Part shown: one piece after another, positions 8,041 to 18,590 of the stretch | Layout: each line of letters begins with the position of its first letter | Position numbering within the stretch: the stretch's first letter is position 1 | Source of the DNA: Flavobacterium sp. N502540 | Lineage (GTDB): Bacteria; Bacteroidota; Bacteroidia; Flavobacteriales; Flavobacteriaceae | Assembly: GCF_025947365.1 (NCBI RefSeq) | Contig: NZ_CP110012.1 | Coordinates: 2,170,001 to 2,234,000, forward strand | DNA length: 64,000 bases | Reading direction: 5' to 3' | Position numbers and translations under genes: made by a program | The notes under the pieces: model-generated | The model's database searches: none | What the model was told of the DNA's origin: nothing | What the model saw: the letters and a program-made list of their open reading frames with translations, nothing else

Positions 8041-10728
8041 ATGAAAAATATACTTGTCTTCGTTATTTTATTAATGACGTCTCTTTGTGTTGCCCAAACC
8101 GTACGTTTTGATGGTTTTATTCAGGACGAAAAAAAGAATCCATTGGAAATGGCCAATGTGATGGCGGTTAACACAGCTACAAAAGCCATGGATTCGTATG
8201 GAATTACCAATGACAAAGGGAAGTTTCAGCTGACATTGAAGCCCAATACTTCTTATTCCATCAAGATAAGTTACCTTGGGATGAAATCAAAAGAAATTGC
8301 GATTTCAACTCAAACGGCTAACATCGCCCAGAATATTGTTATGGACGATGCCGGAATTGAATTAGAAGGTGTTGAGATTGTTCGTGAAATGCCGGTGTCG
8401 ATTAAAGGCGATACCATCGTTTACAATGCGGATTCTTTTAAATCCGGAACCGAAAAAAAGCTGGAAGATGTATTGAAAAAACTGCCGGGTGTTGAGGTAA
8501 ATGCCGATGGAGAGATTGAAGTAGAAGGCAAAAAGGTCAGTAAGTTAATGGTCGAAGGAAAAGACTTTTTTGATGGGGACACGAAACTTGGGGTTAAAAA
8601 TATTCCGGCGGATGCTATTGATAAAATTCAGGTTCTGAGAAATTACAATGAAGTCAAGGCATTAAAAGGTCTGGAAAACGATCAGGACAATGTGGCGATG
8701 AATATCAAACTTAAGGAAGGTAAAAAGAACTTCTGGTTTGGCGATGTGACCACCGGAATTGGCGTCGCAGAACTTGACAGTCGTTATATCATCAACCCGA
8801 AATTGTTTTACTACAGTCCGGAATACAGCATTAATCTGATTACTAATTTTAATAATATTGGAGAATTACCACTCACAGCACAGGATTATTTTAAGTTCAC
8901 AGGAGGATTTAAAAATATGATGAAAAAAGGAGGGAGTAACTTTAATGTTTCGTCTAATGATTTGGGAATTTCGATTTTGAGAAACAATCGCGCTAAAGAA
9001 ATTGAAACGAAATTTGGGGCAACAAACTTTGCTTATACCATTACAAAAAAATGGAACATCAGCGGTTTTGGAATATTATCTACTTCGAATACTGATCTCG
9101 AAACCAAATCGAAAACGACTATTTTAGATTCCGGAAACGAACAAAAAAGGGACGAATTAACACATCAAAAAAATAATTTGGGACTTTTTAAACTGAGTTC
9201 GACTTATAAACCCAACGAAAAATTTCAGTTTGATTACGATATCTTAACCAAATTATCCAAACAAAATGAAGATGGCAATTTGCTGCGCGAATCGGTTGTG
9301 GGTAACATTTCGGCTTTGGAAACCATTTTAACCAATAAAAGACAGGATCCAACTTCGGTAAATCAGGATTTGAGTTTGTATTACACTCAGAGCGACAAAA
9401 ACATCTTTGCTTTCGAAATGCAGCATTTGTATCAGGATGAAAATCCGTTTTACAATGCCAATTTACGCACACAGCCTTTTGATCTGGCAGGTTATATTTC
9501 CGGACAAAACAGAAACGACCTGAACCAGGAGCGGTTTGTAAAAACCAATAAAGTCGATGCTAAACTGGATTACTATTATATGGTGACGCCAAAAAGCAAC
9601 ATCAATATTACGCTGGGAAATACATTTTCGTATCAGGATTTTAATTCCCATATTTTTCAGATTTTGGACAATGGAACTAAAAATGATCTGAATGATCCGA
9701 CGAATAACAATCAGGTACAGTACAATTTTAATGATGCATTTTTGGGATTTCATTATAAAATCCTGGCAGGTAAATTTACATTGACCCCTGGAGTCAGTGT
9801 GCATACTTACAACATGAAAAACGCGCAATCAGGAACCGACTATTCGCAAAACTTTATGAAAGTACTGCCTGATTTTTTTGCCTTGTATCAAATTAAAAAA
9901 TCAGAAACACTTACCTATAATTTCTCTTTATCTAACGATTTCACCGATATCAATCAGTTGGCTTCGGGCTACGTTTTGTCCGATTACAGCAGTTTGTTCA
10001 GAGGAAACCGTTATCTGGAGAATGCAACATCGCAGGTACACTCTTTGCGTTATTTCAAATACAATATGTTCAATTTCGAGAATATTTTTGCCAATGCGAC
10101 TTACACTAAAAAAGTAGATGCCATCAAAACAAAAGCAAATTTTGAAGGGATAAACCAGTCTTCATCACCATATAACTCGAACCTGGCCGATGAAACTTTT
10201 ACCGGAATGGGGAATTACGGACGTTCTTTCCTTAAAAATTATAAAGCTTCTGCCAATGCAACTTTCAATTGGTCAAAATTCAATAATATTCAGAACAATA
10301 TTCTGGCTACAACGGAGAGTTTTAGTCAAAGTTATACTGTAAGAGCTTCAACAAATTATAAAAACTTTCCCAATATAGAATTTGGATACAATGCATTAAT
10401 TAATAAATACAGCGGTTCAACGTTTTATACCGATAAGCCTTTTGCCCGATTGGATTATTACTTTCTGAAAAGCTTTTCGTTTGTTTCGGAATATGAATTT
10501 TACCATTATTATAACGGTGATAAAACGGTGGACAACGAGTATGATTTTTTGAGTGCCAGTTTAATTTATCAAAAAAAGGACAGCAAATGGGAGTATAAAA
10601 TCGCAGCGACGAACCTCTTAAATACAAAGTACCTCAATGATGACAGCTTCTCACAGTTTTCCACAAGGGTTTCACAATACACGGTACAGCCTCGTTACAT
10701 CATCTTTTCAATGAAATATAATTTATAG
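8041..10728 (+). CDS. TonB-receptor-like outer membrane beta-barrel protein
   Basis: An 895-residue outer-membrane protein. After a signal peptide (MKNILVFVILLMTSLCVAQ) comes a carboxypeptidase-regulatory-like beta-sandwich (about 20-95, FDGFIQDEKKNPLEMANVM, TNDKGKFQL). A plug-like region follows (about 120-215, GDTIVYNADSFKSGTEKKLEDVLKKLPGVEV), then a long region of alternating strands ending in IIFSMKYNL with a terminal hydrophobic residue, as expected for a barrel. This architecture matches the SusC-like/outer-membrane-beta-barrel family found next to GLPGLI genes. The transported substrate is unknown. Confidence 0.88.
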   Translation: MKNILVFVILLMTSLCVAQTVRFDGFIQDEKKNPLEMANVMAVNTATKAMDSYGITNDKGKFQLTLKPNTSYSIKISYLGMKSKEIAISTQTANIAQNIVMDDAGIELEGVEIVREMPVSIKGDTIVYNADSFKSGTEKKLEDVLKKLPGVEVNADGEIEVEGKKVSKLMVEGKDFFDGDTKLGVKNIPADAIDKIQVLRNYNEVKALKGLENDQDNVAMNIKLKEGKKNFWFGDVTTGIGVAELDSRYIINPKLFYYSPEYSINLITNFNNIGELPLTAQDYFKFTGGFKNMMKKGGSNFNVSSNDLGISILRNNRAKEIETKFGATNFAYTITKKWNISGFGILSTSNTDLETKSKTTILDSGNEQKRDELTHQKNNLGLFKLSSTYKPNEKFQFDYDILTKLSKQNEDGNLLRESVVGNISALETILTNKRQDPTSVNQDLSLYYTQSDKNIFAFEMQHLYQDENPFYNANLRTQPFDLAGYISGQNRNDLNQERFVKTNKVDAKLDYYYMVTPKSNINITLGNTFSYQDFNSHIFQILDNGTKNDLNDPTNNNQVQYNFNDAFLGFHYKILAGKFTLTPGVSVHTYNMKNAQSGTDYSQNFMKVLPDFFALYQIKKSETLTYNFSLSNDFTDINQLASGYVLSDYSSLFRGNRYLENATSQVHSLRYFKYNMFNFENIFANATYTKKVDAIKTKANFEGINQSSSPYNSNLADETFTGMGNYGRSFLKNYKASANATFNWSKFNNIQNNILATTESFSQSYTVRASTNYKNFPNIEFGYNALINKYSGSTFYTDKPFARLDYYFLKSFSFVSEYEFYHYYNGDKTVDNEYDFLSASLIYQKKDSKWEYKIAATNLLNTKYLNDDSFSQFSTRVSQYTVQPRYIIFSMKYNL

Positions 10729-10781
10729 TATTTTAAGTACAAATGTTATATTTTTAGTACTCGATTTCAATTACAATACGG

Positions 10782-10789
10782 TATCTTTG
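10782..10789 (+). promoter_or_regulatory. -7 element for the secreted-protein gene at 10820
   Basis: TATCTTTG is a perfect TAnnTTTG. It lies 31 bases before the ATG at 10820 and overlaps an in-frame upstream alternative start (10787), which argues for the later start. No clear TTG is seen at the -33 position. Confidence 0.5.
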
Positions 10790-10819
10790 CGCGCGATATT
10801 AACAACCAAAATTTTAAAC

Positions 10820-13060
10820 ATGCGTAATTTTACATGGAGTTTTTTAATGTTTTTTTGTTTCGTTTTTTCTTCTTTTTCTCAAACAAAAAGTGTTGAAAAA
10901 GGGACCTATCTTTCGACGAACAGAGGGCAAAAAGTTAAATTAAATTTATTAGAGAATGGTAAGTACGAATTTATATTGTATTTCGGTGATTACAATGTAA
11001 AGGGGGATTCATTACTATTTTCTCAAAATAAGAGTGTTGAAGAAGGTTTTGATCTTTCCTTTATAACGGATAAAAAGGCAAAAAAAATTAAAATAAAGTT
11101 TGTAGATCCTTCTTTTTATCCCTTTTATGTAGGAACACAAAAAGGAAGTGAAGCAATTCAGTATAAAAAGCTTTCCGATATCAAGATTGAAACAGATCCG
11201 GAGTGGAAAGATCTTGATACAGCATTTGATATTGATAAATGTGATTTTTTATATTTAGCTTTAGAAGGTTATGATACCGAAACCAAACTTTATAAGTATG
11301 CACTGCCAAAGGATGTTGCTGAAGTAACCATTAAATACAATTCGCTTACTGAGGGGGATTTAAAAATTTCCGGTCTTTGGGATAAGAAGACCAATCAACT
11401 CCGAATTTCAGATAAGGGAGGGAAGAACCCGCTGACTTTTGTAAATGAAAAAGAACAGAAGCCGGAAGCCAAAGAAGTAAAAGTTACCCCTATGGAGAGT
11501 CTGAACATTCCTAACTGGACTTATCCGGGGAAAGATCCTGTGGTGGACGCAGATTTTGAAATGACAGTTGATTCTGCCGCTACTGCAGTTGTTGATTCTG
11601 CATATGTTCCTGAAATTTATGATTTTAAATTCAAAATTCAAGATAATCTTAAAAGTGCTCTCGCGGCAACTGCAGCCGATAAAACTAAATTCCTGGTTGT
11701 GGCAGTTGACACTAAAAACCCTTCTGCAAAAAAGGATTTTGATGCTTTTATTGAAAAACAGGAATCTCTTTTGGGCGTTCATATGGCTACTGCTTATGAC
11801 GCAGAAAATGATTCTTTTAATTTTTATCTGGCCAATGCCAATGATAAAAAATGGCTGAAGTCAGTTAAAATTACGGATGATAAAAGTTTGATTGTCTTAA
11901 ATGAGAATGGGGACGTTTTAGCAAGTGCAAAATCTACATTGTCGGAAAAAGAAGCACTTTTTGATGTTTATTCGGATTTTGCGAGAGAACTAAAAAGCGT
12001 TGATACTTTCTCTTCACTTGGTAAAGTGTTAAAAAATAAAAAGGCAACGGATGGAGATTTAATTTCCGCATTCCGAAAATCAGTAGTGTCTTATGATTTT
12101 GGGAGTTATGATGTAACGTATGCTCAAACCAATGAACCTAATGAGGGAGATTTTAAGTATGCCAGTACCAAGCTGGACATAAAAGAGGCAACACAAGCGT
12201 GGAAAAAATTAATTGAACTGCATCAAAAAGATACAAAACCTAATATGTATTTGGTAGAGACAATTTTGAAAGAAATCAAAAATCAGGGATTCTCGAGACA
12301 AATTTCAAAAGTAGATAAAGTTTTAAACGATACTGATTTTCTTTCGATCGATTATTTAATCAAACATTATGATGCTATTGATGCGGAGCGTTTAGTATAC
12401 AATGAAAAAGAAGGAGAGAAACACAGTATAGGAAGTTTAAACCAGGAAATTTCGGGAGCTTTACAGCAAAACAAGAATATCGCAGCAAATGAAGTTTCCG
12501 CTGCCGGTAACCAAGACAAAACAATCTCGATCTACAAAAAACTAATTGCGGCCGGAAAAGGAAACTTTGAGACCTATCAGAATTATTTAGCTTATTTAGC
12601 TGAAACAGCTGATAAAGATGGTTCTAATGGAGCTTATTTGAAGGAATTCAATGCTTATTTTAATACAAATCTGGGAGATAAAGGAAATGTAATCGAAAGA
12701 CTGGATCAGATGTTTGGTTCATTAGGGACTGATTCTGAATATGGTTTCAATGGTTGGAACTGGTTTAAAGAATACCACTCTAATCTTTGTAATTCGGCAG
12801 CGTGGACAGTAGTATCAAAACCAGGAAATACCGATTTTTTAAAATCAGCAATAGGATGGTCTGAGTACAGCCTTGCCGTTTCAAAGAACAATCCTTATTA
12901 TTTGGATACCCTGGCACAGTTGTATTATAAAGACGGGCAAAAAAACAAAGCAATCGAGACGCAAATTTTGGCTGCTAAATATCTGAACAGTGAAATTGAA
13001 GAGCAAACAGCAGCAGAGATCAGAGAGACTTTAACAAAAATGCAAAACGGAACGTATTAA
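10820..13060 (+). CDS. Large secreted protein, TPR-like C-terminus, function unknown
   Basis: 746 residues from the ATG at 10820. That start gives a clean signal peptide (MRNFTWSFLMFFCFVFSSFS) and lies after the -7 element. The protein is rich in Lys and Asp. Residues near 275-380 (KTKFLVVAVDTKNP, SLIVLNENGDVLAS) have a thioredoxin-fold-like rhythm but no CxxC. The last 60 residues (YSLAVSKNNPYYLDTLAQLYYKDGQKNKAIETQILAAKYL) look like a tetratricopeptide repeat. I do not recognise a named family. It is monocistronic, ending in a strong terminator. Confidence 0.78.
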   Translation: MRNFTWSFLMFFCFVFSSFSQTKSVEKGTYLSTNRGQKVKLNLLENGKYEFILYFGDYNVKGDSLLFSQNKSVEEGFDLSFITDKKAKKIKIKFVDPSFYPFYVGTQKGSEAIQYKKLSDIKIETDPEWKDLDTAFDIDKCDFLYLALEGYDTETKLYKYALPKDVAEVTIKYNSLTEGDLKISGLWDKKTNQLRISDKGGKNPLTFVNEKEQKPEAKEVKVTPMESLNIPNWTYPGKDPVVDADFEMTVDSAATAVVDSAYVPEIYDFKFKIQDNLKSALAATAADKTKFLVVAVDTKNPSAKKDFDAFIEKQESLLGVHMATAYDAENDSFNFYLANANDKKWLKSVKITDDKSLIVLNENGDVLASAKSTLSEKEALFDVYSDFARELKSVDTFSSLGKVLKNKKATDGDLISAFRKSVVSYDFGSYDVTYAQTNEPNEGDFKYASTKLDIKEATQAWKKLIELHQKDTKPNMYLVETILKEIKNQGFSRQISKVDKVLNDTDFLSIDYLIKHYDAIDAERLVYNEKEGEKHSIGSLNQEISGALQQNKNIAANEVSAAGNQDKTISIYKKLIAAGKGNFETYQNYLAYLAETADKDGSNGAYLKEFNAYFNTNLGDKGNVIERLDQMFGSLGTDSEYGFNGWNWFKEYHSNLCNSAAWTVVSKPGNTDFLKSAIGWSEYSLAVSKNNPYYLDTLAQLYYKDGQKNKAIETQILAAKYLNSEIEEQTAAEIRETLTKMQNGTY

Positions 13061-13081
13061 AATAGAAGTGTTTCGTAAAGT

Positions 13082-13122
13082 AATACCCCCGACAGTTTCC
13101 AGGAACTGTTGGGGGTATTTTT
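13082..13122 (+). terminator. Intrinsic terminator between convergent genes
   Basis: A long stem (aataccccc-R-acagtt with its complement, one G-T pair) spans about 13082-13119, followed by a T-rich run. It ends the + strand gene; the minus-strand DUF4153 gene stops immediately beyond it. Confidence 0.85.
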
Positions 13123-14889
13123 TTATTTTTTTATTTGTACCAGTACGTTTATCATATAACGATTTACGGTTTTCTTATTGTCTTTAATTTTGCCATTGGC
13201 GCTGAGGTACGTAATCAGAATTTTATATTTTGAAGTTTGCACTTCCTGCGTTATTTTTTTGCCATAATCCTGATTACGTTTGAAATCAGGAGTTGCATTA
13301 ATAAAATCAACAATTTTTAACGGAATGCTTTCTTTGTTAATCTCTAAGTTTAATCCGTAATCTTCTACCGTAGAGGTAAGAGAATAGCTTTTATTCTCAA
13401 TTTTTACACAATCATGACATTCATAAGGGGTGTCACTGGAAAGGTCAACCGAAAAGTCATATCCGTGAATATTCAGCACCTCGTTTTGTTGGTAATAAAA
13501 GTAAAACGAATCATTGACTTTTTCTTCCTGGGCGTATGCTGACTGGTATTCATAGCCTAAAGCTTCCATGATTTCATAATCGCTTGGATCTTTCTCTTTT
13601 TTAAGCAGTGCTTCCAGCTTGGTTTTGGCATACGGAACCATAATTTCAACCCCATAATTGCGCTCTAAAAATGAAACAATACTGCTTAAATCCTGTTGTT
13701 GTTCGAAACTCAGTTTTTTAGCGGTTTTATTTTGCACATAACTTTCAAAACGGGCCAGCTGACTGTATTTTGAAATCGAATTAGCACTTTGCGGTCCTGC
13801 TATAGAAAACAAGCCTGCGAGACATAAACTTATCGGAATGAACTTTATTTTAGGATGCTTTTGAATGAGAAAATACCCCACAACAAGGGATAACCATACT
13901 GACATTAACAGTACATAATAGCGTTCATGTGTAAAACCATACAGATTGATTCGGTACAAAATGGCCCAAAAAAGCAATACTAATAACGGAATTAATAAAA
14001 AATAAAACCATCGATTAAAAGTTCGCATCCAAAGATTAGCCGTTTCGGCAGCAATTGGGTGAACCAATAAAAAAGACAAGATTCCGAAAATAGCAAACAC
14101 TAAAACGAGATAGGAGACCCAGCCGACTGGAAGTGAAAATGTCAGCAGAATTTTTGCTTCATAACAGATTAAAATCACCAGATAAAGACTGATTAATGGC
14201 AGCAACACAAATTGAGTGAAGTTTTTAAGTCCTTTCGGGTAATTCAGAACCAGAGGCGTCTGACTATTGTTAGTATCCGGAACACCGCTTAAAAAGAAAG
14301 TGGTATTAAAAACCCCGGCAATCACAAAAAAGACATGCATGTAAATACGATCGTAAAAGTCAATATTAAAAAGTTTGTCAATCGCTAAAATAGCCAATGC
14401 CAGACCGGAATAAAGCACAATACTGTACAAACCTGACGTTAAAATTCTCAGGAAAAGCTGTTTGTTAAATTCCCAAAACTCATCCTGATTGTAAGTTCTG
14501 GGCAGGAACCCTGCAAACGAAACCAATAAATGAAATACAATATTCAGAACCATAAACTGCTGTATTTCGACATCTGTAGTGTACTTGTGAAAAGTATTGA
14601 CAAAGAGAAAAACAAGACTTCCTAAGCCAATACTAATGGCAAAACGCAGGAGATTACTTTTTTTCGAAGCCAAAAAAAACAAACTGACAGAGAGAAATAA
14701 AACGAGACTCAAAGAGCAACTCATTAAAGCTTTTTCATAGAATTCTTTGTTGGGACTGTTGTAATTTCCTTCGCTAAGAATTATAGCAAAGACAGTTCCT
14801 AGAATGGCGGTTAGTATTTCTAAAGGAAACCGAAGAACGGTTTTCAGTGTTGCGTTCAGGACGTTCTGTAACGATGGAAGTTTACTCAT
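13123..14889 (-). CDS. DUF4153 domain-containing membrane protein
   Basis: A 588-residue polytopic membrane protein. Roughly the first 370 residues hold about a dozen hydrophobic segments (PLEILTAILGTVFAIIL, ALMSCSLSLVLFLSVSLFFLA, LVLVFAIFGILSFLLVHP). A C-terminal soluble part of about 200 residues includes a CHDC pair (YECHDCVKIENKSYS). Membrane topology and opening segment fit the DUF4153 family, which has no assigned role; family assignment is from recall of its pattern. It is on the minus strand, divergent from the M28 peptidase. Confidence 0.75.
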   Translation of the reverse strand: MSKLPSLQNVLNATLKTVLRFPLEILTAILGTVFAIILSEGNYNSPNKEFYEKALMSCSLSLVLFLSVSLFFLASKKSNLLRFAISIGLGSLVFLFVNTFHKYTTDVEIQQFMVLNIVFHLLVSFAGFLPRTYNQDEFWEFNKQLFLRILTSGLYSIVLYSGLALAILAIDKLFNIDFYDRIYMHVFFVIAGVFNTTFFLSGVPDTNNSQTPLVLNYPKGLKNFTQFVLLPLISLYLVILICYEAKILLTFSLPVGWVSYLVLVFAIFGILSFLLVHPIAAETANLWMRTFNRWFYFLLIPLLVLLFWAILYRINLYGFTHERYYVLLMSVWLSLVVGYFLIQKHPKIKFIPISLCLAGLFSIAGPQSANSISKYSQLARFESYVQNKTAKKLSFEQQQDLSSIVSFLERNYGVEIMVPYAKTKLEALLKKEKDPSDYEIMEALGYEYQSAYAQEEKVNDSFYFYYQQNEVLNIHGYDFSVDLSSDTPYECHDCVKIENKSYSLTSTVEDYGLNLEINKESIPLKIVDFINATPDFKRNQDYGKKITQEVQTSKYKILITYLSANGKIKDNKKTVNRYMINVLVQIKK

Positions 14890-15069
14890 TTTTTTATCAG
14901 GTATTTTGTACTAAGGAAGGTAAAATGTAAGAGATAAACAAATAAAAATAGTAATGCTAAAAAAAGAATACTGCCATTTTGCCGATTTTGCATTTCGGTA
15001 ATGTTTAAGAGCCTGAGCCGCTTTTTATTCTCTTTAAATCACTAAGTTTGGAATACTAAATTTAAACGT

Positions 15070-16536
15070 ATGAAAAATAAAATGATGCTCGTTTTGATTG
15101 CTTACGGAGGAGTAGTTTTTTCGCAGGCAGTTAAGAAACCTTTAGTTTCAGCAATTACAGATAAAGATTTAAAAACCGATATGTACCAGATGGCCGGAGA
15201 TCATTTTAACGGTCGTGAGGCAGGAACCTTAGATGAATTAAAAGTATCGATGTGGCTCGCCAATAAAGCTAAAGAAGCCGGAATGACTCCGGCAGGTGAT
15301 GATGGAACTTATTTTCAGTTTTTTGATTTGTACAGGCATCAGGTGACACCCAATACAAAATTTAAAATTGGACAAAAAGAATATAAACTGTGGAAAGATG
15401 TTCTGGTAGCAGAAACGACCAACATTAAAGTAGATGCTCCATTGGTTTATTTAGGTGCAGCCACAAAAGAAGCAATTGAAAAAGCGGATGTCAAAGGAAA
15501 GGCAGTTGTATTATTAGCCTCCAAAGAAGGAATAGCAGATGATATTTCGTTATTCGACAGACGTTACCCGGGTTTGGTTCGAAACAAATATTATGATCTT
15601 GTGGTAAAAAAGGGTGCAACAGCTCTGATTATGGTTGCCGATGAGTTAGCAGAACAAAGCTGGTCTCAGGTGGAACCACAAATGACAAGAGGAATTTACG
15701 GAATTGAAGGTTTTCGAGATAAAATTGGTGCTACAATGCCAGTTTTTTGGGTTCACAATGATCAGTTAGAATATCTAAAAAATACCAAAGATCTTTTATC
15801 AACTGAAGTGATTTCAGAAACTTATAAATATCCTTCGGTGAATGTTGTAGGTAAAATTGAAGGAACAGATCCTAAACTGAAAAACGAATATGTTCTTTTT
15901 AGCGGACATCAGGATCATGATGGTGTAAGACAAAAATACGGACAGGACTCTATTTACAACGGAGCCGATGATAATGCCAGTACCTGTGTGGCGATGCTGG
16001 CCATTGCAAGAGCTTATAAAAAGCAACCTGGAAAAAGAACTTCCTTATTTGTGTTTCATGGTTCAGAAGAGCGAGGTTTATTAGGTTCAAGATGGTATGC
16101 TTCGCACACTACAGTTCCTGAAAAAGATATTGTTGCCGTTTTAAACGGAGATATGATCGGAAGAAACAACGTCAATCAGGCGGCTCTTTTAGGTTCCAGT
16201 TCTCCTCATGAAAATTCTTCAGATTTAGTCGCAATTGCCAAAAAAGCAAACGATGAAGGGCCTAAATTTGATCTGGACAAACTTTGGGACAGACCGGAAC
16301 ATCCGGAGTATTTTTATTTCCGTTCCGACCACTTACCTTATGCCAGAAGAGGAATTCCTTCTGTTTTTTATACCAGTGTTTTGCACAGTCAGTACCATAC
16401 ACCAATGGATGAGTCTGAAAACATTGACTTTGTAAAATTGCACAAAATGACCGAATGGATGTATCGCACAGGCTGGATTTTATCGAATGATGCAGGGCGT
16501 CCTAAAACATTGCCCAACGTACAATTAGAACGATAG
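15070..16536 (+). CDS. Exported M28 family zinc peptidase
   Basis: 488 residues with an N-terminal signal (MKNKMMLVLIAYGGVVFSQA). A protease-associated-like insert lies at about 100-250. The M28 dizinc site is complete: H280/D282 in SGHQDHDG, the bridging aspartate in YNGADDNAS (about D300), the catalytic/metal glutamates EE at 333-334 (HGSEERGLLGS), D361 in NGDMIGRN, and a C-terminal His in SQYHTPMDE (about H443). M28 enzymes are aminopeptidases or carboxypeptidases; this one would act in the periplasm or outside the cell. It is monocistronic. Confidence 0.92.
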   Translation: MKNKMMLVLIAYGGVVFSQAVKKPLVSAITDKDLKTDMYQMAGDHFNGREAGTLDELKVSMWLANKAKEAGMTPAGDDGTYFQFFDLYRHQVTPNTKFKIGQKEYKLWKDVLVAETTNIKVDAPLVYLGAATKEAIEKADVKGKAVVLLASKEGIADDISLFDRRYPGLVRNKYYDLVVKKGATALIMVADELAEQSWSQVEPQMTRGIYGIEGFRDKIGATMPVFWVHNDQLEYLKNTKDLLSTEVISETYKYPSVNVVGKIEGTDPKLKNEYVLFSGHQDHDGVRQKYGQDSIYNGADDNASTCVAMLAIARAYKKQPGKRTSLFVFHGSEERGLLGSRWYASHTTVPEKDIVAVLNGDMIGRNNVNQAALLGSSSPHENSSDLVAIAKKANDEGPKFDLDKLWDRPEHPEYFYFRSDHLPYARRGIPSVFYTSVLHSQYHTPMDESENIDFVKLHKMTEWMYRTGWILSNDAGRPKTLPNVQLER

Positions 16537-16591
16537 GAAATAGTGGTTTGCGTTGAATTTTAGACGCGGATGACGCGGATTCGCTATTGCG

Positions 16592-16790
16592 AAAACGCGG
16601 ATAAAAACGGATTTTTCTGCTGTTTTTTTCTAGGAAGTAATTTAAAAACATGGTTATACAATTTGTATCATAGTCCAATCCGGAAATAGGCATAACAAAA
16701 AAAGGCTTTCTGAAATTTCAGAAAGCCTTTTTTTATTGTCAACTAAATTCGATAGTTTTCAAATATTAAATCCGTTTTTATCCGCGTTTT
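16592..16790. repeat. Inverted pair of an intergenic repeat
   Basis: A 22-base segment at 16592-16613 (rich in ACGCGGATAAAAACGG) is exactly complementary to 16769-16790. Flanking bases continue the similarity imperfectly. The pair encloses the terminator at 16697-16734. Confidence 0.7.
16697..16734. terminator. Bidirectional terminator (38-bp perfect palindrome)
   Basis: Nineteen-base arms, with A-run and T-run ends, are exactly complementary. It can end the M28 peptidase transcript on the + strand. Confidence 0.8.
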
Positions 16791-16871
16791 TACGAAGTAA
16801 ATCTGCGTCATCTGTGTTGAGATGAAATGTTGATTTTGTCGAATGATGCAGGTTGTCAGCTATTAAAACAT

Positions 16872-16909
16872 AAAAAAACCGATTTCTATTTTTAGAAATC
16901 GGTTTTTTT
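16872..16909 (-). terminator. Bidirectional terminator downstream of metK
   Basis: Seventeen-base arms (16872-16888 with 16893-16909) are exactly complementary around a four-base loop, with T-runs in both directions. It lies 85 bases past the metK stop on the minus strand. Confidence 0.8.
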
Positions 16910-16993
16910 TATATTTAAGAATAAATAGTTATTGTCTGACAATCTAAAAATTCAAGCTAGTCTAATAATCTATTTAGTCTAATAATCTAAGAT

Positions 16994-18244
16994 CTATAAT
17001 CCGAAAGCAGCTTTTACCTGGTCAACGAAATCAAGTTTTTCCCAAGTAAACAATTCAACAGTAACTGTTTTTTCGTTTCCACCAGGAGCAGAGAAAGTTT
17101 TAGTTACAGTTTCCGGTTTACGTCCCATGTGTCCGTAAGCAGCAGTTTCACTGTAAATAGGGTTTCTCAATTTCAAACGCTGCTCGATAAAGTAAGGACG
17201 CATATCGAAGATAGCTTCTACTTTTTTAGCGATTTCACCGTTAGTTAAGTTTACTTTAGAAGTTCCGTAAGTATCAATAAAAATACCCATTGGCTCAGCA
17301 ACTCCAATTGCGTAAGAAACCTGTACTAAAATCTCATCAGCAATACCTGCTGCTACTAAGTTTTTAGCGATATGACGTGTTGCATAAGCCGCACTTCTGT
17401 CTACTTTACTTGGATCTTTTCCTGAGAATGCACCACCACCGTGAGCACCTTTTCCACCGTAAGTATCCACAATAATTTTTCTTCCTGTTAAACCGGTATC
17501 TCCGTGAGGTCCTCCAATAACGAATTTCCCAGTTGGATTGATATGGTAGTTGATCTTATCGTTGAATAAATGCGCGTGAGCAGGGTTTTTAGCAATGATT
17601 CTTGGAATCAAAATTTCGATAATATCTTTTTTGATTTTAGCAAGCATTGCCGCTTCTTCATCAAAATCGTCGTGTTGAGTTGAGATTACAATTGCATCAA
17701 TACGAGTTGGTTTATTATCGTCACTGTACTCTAAAGTTACCTGTGATTTTGCATCAGGACGTAAATAAGTGATTTCTTTATTTTCACGTCTTAAAATAGC
17801 TAACTCCTGTAATAATTTATGAGACAGGTCAAGTGCCAATGGCATGAAGTTTTCAGTTTCGTTAGTTGCATAACCAAACATCATTCCCTGGTCTCCGGCA
17901 CCTTGCTCTTCCGGCTTAGCTCTGTCAACCCCTTGATTAATATCTGCTGATTGCTCATGAATTGCTGAAAGAATCCCGCAAGAATTTGCCTCAAACATAT
18001 ATTCGCTTTTAGTATATCCAATTTTACGGATTACTTCGCGGGCAATTTGCTGCACATCAAGATAAGTATTCGATTTTACTTCACCAGCTAAAATTACCTG
18101 ACCTGTAGTAACCAGAGTTTCACAAGCTACTTTTGAGTCAGCATCAAATGCCAAAAAATTATCAATTAATGCATCCGAAATTTGATCTGCAACTTTGTCT
18201 GGATGCCCTTCACTAACAGATTCTGACGTAAATAAATAAGCCAT
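16994..18244 (-). CDS. metK: S-adenosylmethionine synthase
   Basis: A 416-residue methionine adenosyltransferase making SAM from methionine and ATP. Diagnostic motifs: [20 protein letters not shown] at the N-terminus, [12 protein letters not shown] near residue 116 and [19 protein letters not shown] near 270. Length fits the Bacteroidota form. No S-box riboswitch is visible upstream of metK, although two occur elsewhere in the window. The gene is divergent from the leader-peptide/TonB-receptor unit at 18.6 kb and shares a 346-base intergenic region with it. Confidence 0.97.
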   Translation of the reverse strand: MAYLFTSESVSEGHPDKVADQISDALIDNFLAFDADSKVACETLVTTGQVILAGEVKSNTYLDVQQIAREVIRKIGYTKSEYMFEANSCGILSAIHEQSADINQGVDRAKPEEQGAGDQGMMFGYATNETENFMPLALDLSHKLLQELAILRRENKEITYLRPDAKSQVTLEYSDDNKPTRIDAIVISTQHDDFDEEAAMLAKIKKDIIEILIPRIIAKNPAHAHLFNDKINYHINPTGKFVIGGPHGDTGLTGRKIIVDTYGGKGAHGGGAFSGKDPSKVDRSAAYATRHIAKNLVAAGIADEILVQVSYAIGVAEPMGIFIDTYGTSKVNLTNGEIAKKVEAIFDMRPYFIEQRLKLRNPIYSETAAYGHMGRKPETVTKTFSAPGGNEKTVTVELFTWEKLDFVDQVKAAFGL

Positions 18245-18496
18245 AATAATGTATTAAATTAAAATTAAGCGAGAAAAAATAATTGCTAAAAAGGGCTAAA
18301 GGAGAATTTCTGCTTTAGCATTTTTTTACTACCGAAATTAATGTTTCAGTACCCATAACGAACCGTTTCATTATGAAGAGGTTGCAATCAGTTCAAATTT
18401 TTCCTCTGTATTCGCGTGCAAAGGTATAAAACCATTTTGATTTGCAAATTAAACTTTTCATTTTTTTGATTTTAGAAGCAGAAATTTAACATATCA

Positions 18497-18519
18497 TACT
18501 ATTTTGATAGGGTAATAGA
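18497..18519 (+). promoter_or_regulatory. Candidate regulator-binding motif shared with the sulfate operon
   Basis: TACTA-N4-GATAGGGTAATAGA here matches 34014-34036 at 19 of 23 positions, including an identical 14-base right half. It lies between metK and the leader peptide at 18591, about 55-77 bases upstream of the inferred transcription start. A regulator such as the Rrf2 protein at 32.5 kb could bind it; this is inference. Confidence 0.45.
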
Positions 18520-18536
18520 AATTATTTTGGTTTTTG

Positions 18537-18568
18537 TTTGGTCGATTAAAAAATAGTTCGCAAATTTG
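18537..18568 (+). promoter_or_regulatory. Promoter of the leader-peptide/TonB-receptor unit
   Basis: TTTG (18537-18540) and CAAATTTG (18561-18568) are spaced by 20 bases. The 12-mer TTCGCAAATTTG at the -7 site recurs exactly at the second leader promoter (25169-25180). Confidence 0.5.
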
Positions 18569-18590
18569 CCCCATCAAAATAAAACAAAAG

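Noticed and set aside
16994..18590. SAM riboswitch upstream of metK
   Set aside because: The region 18245-18496 was read on the minus strand for the S-box core (GGAGGGA, GCAACC, GGTGC) and none was found.
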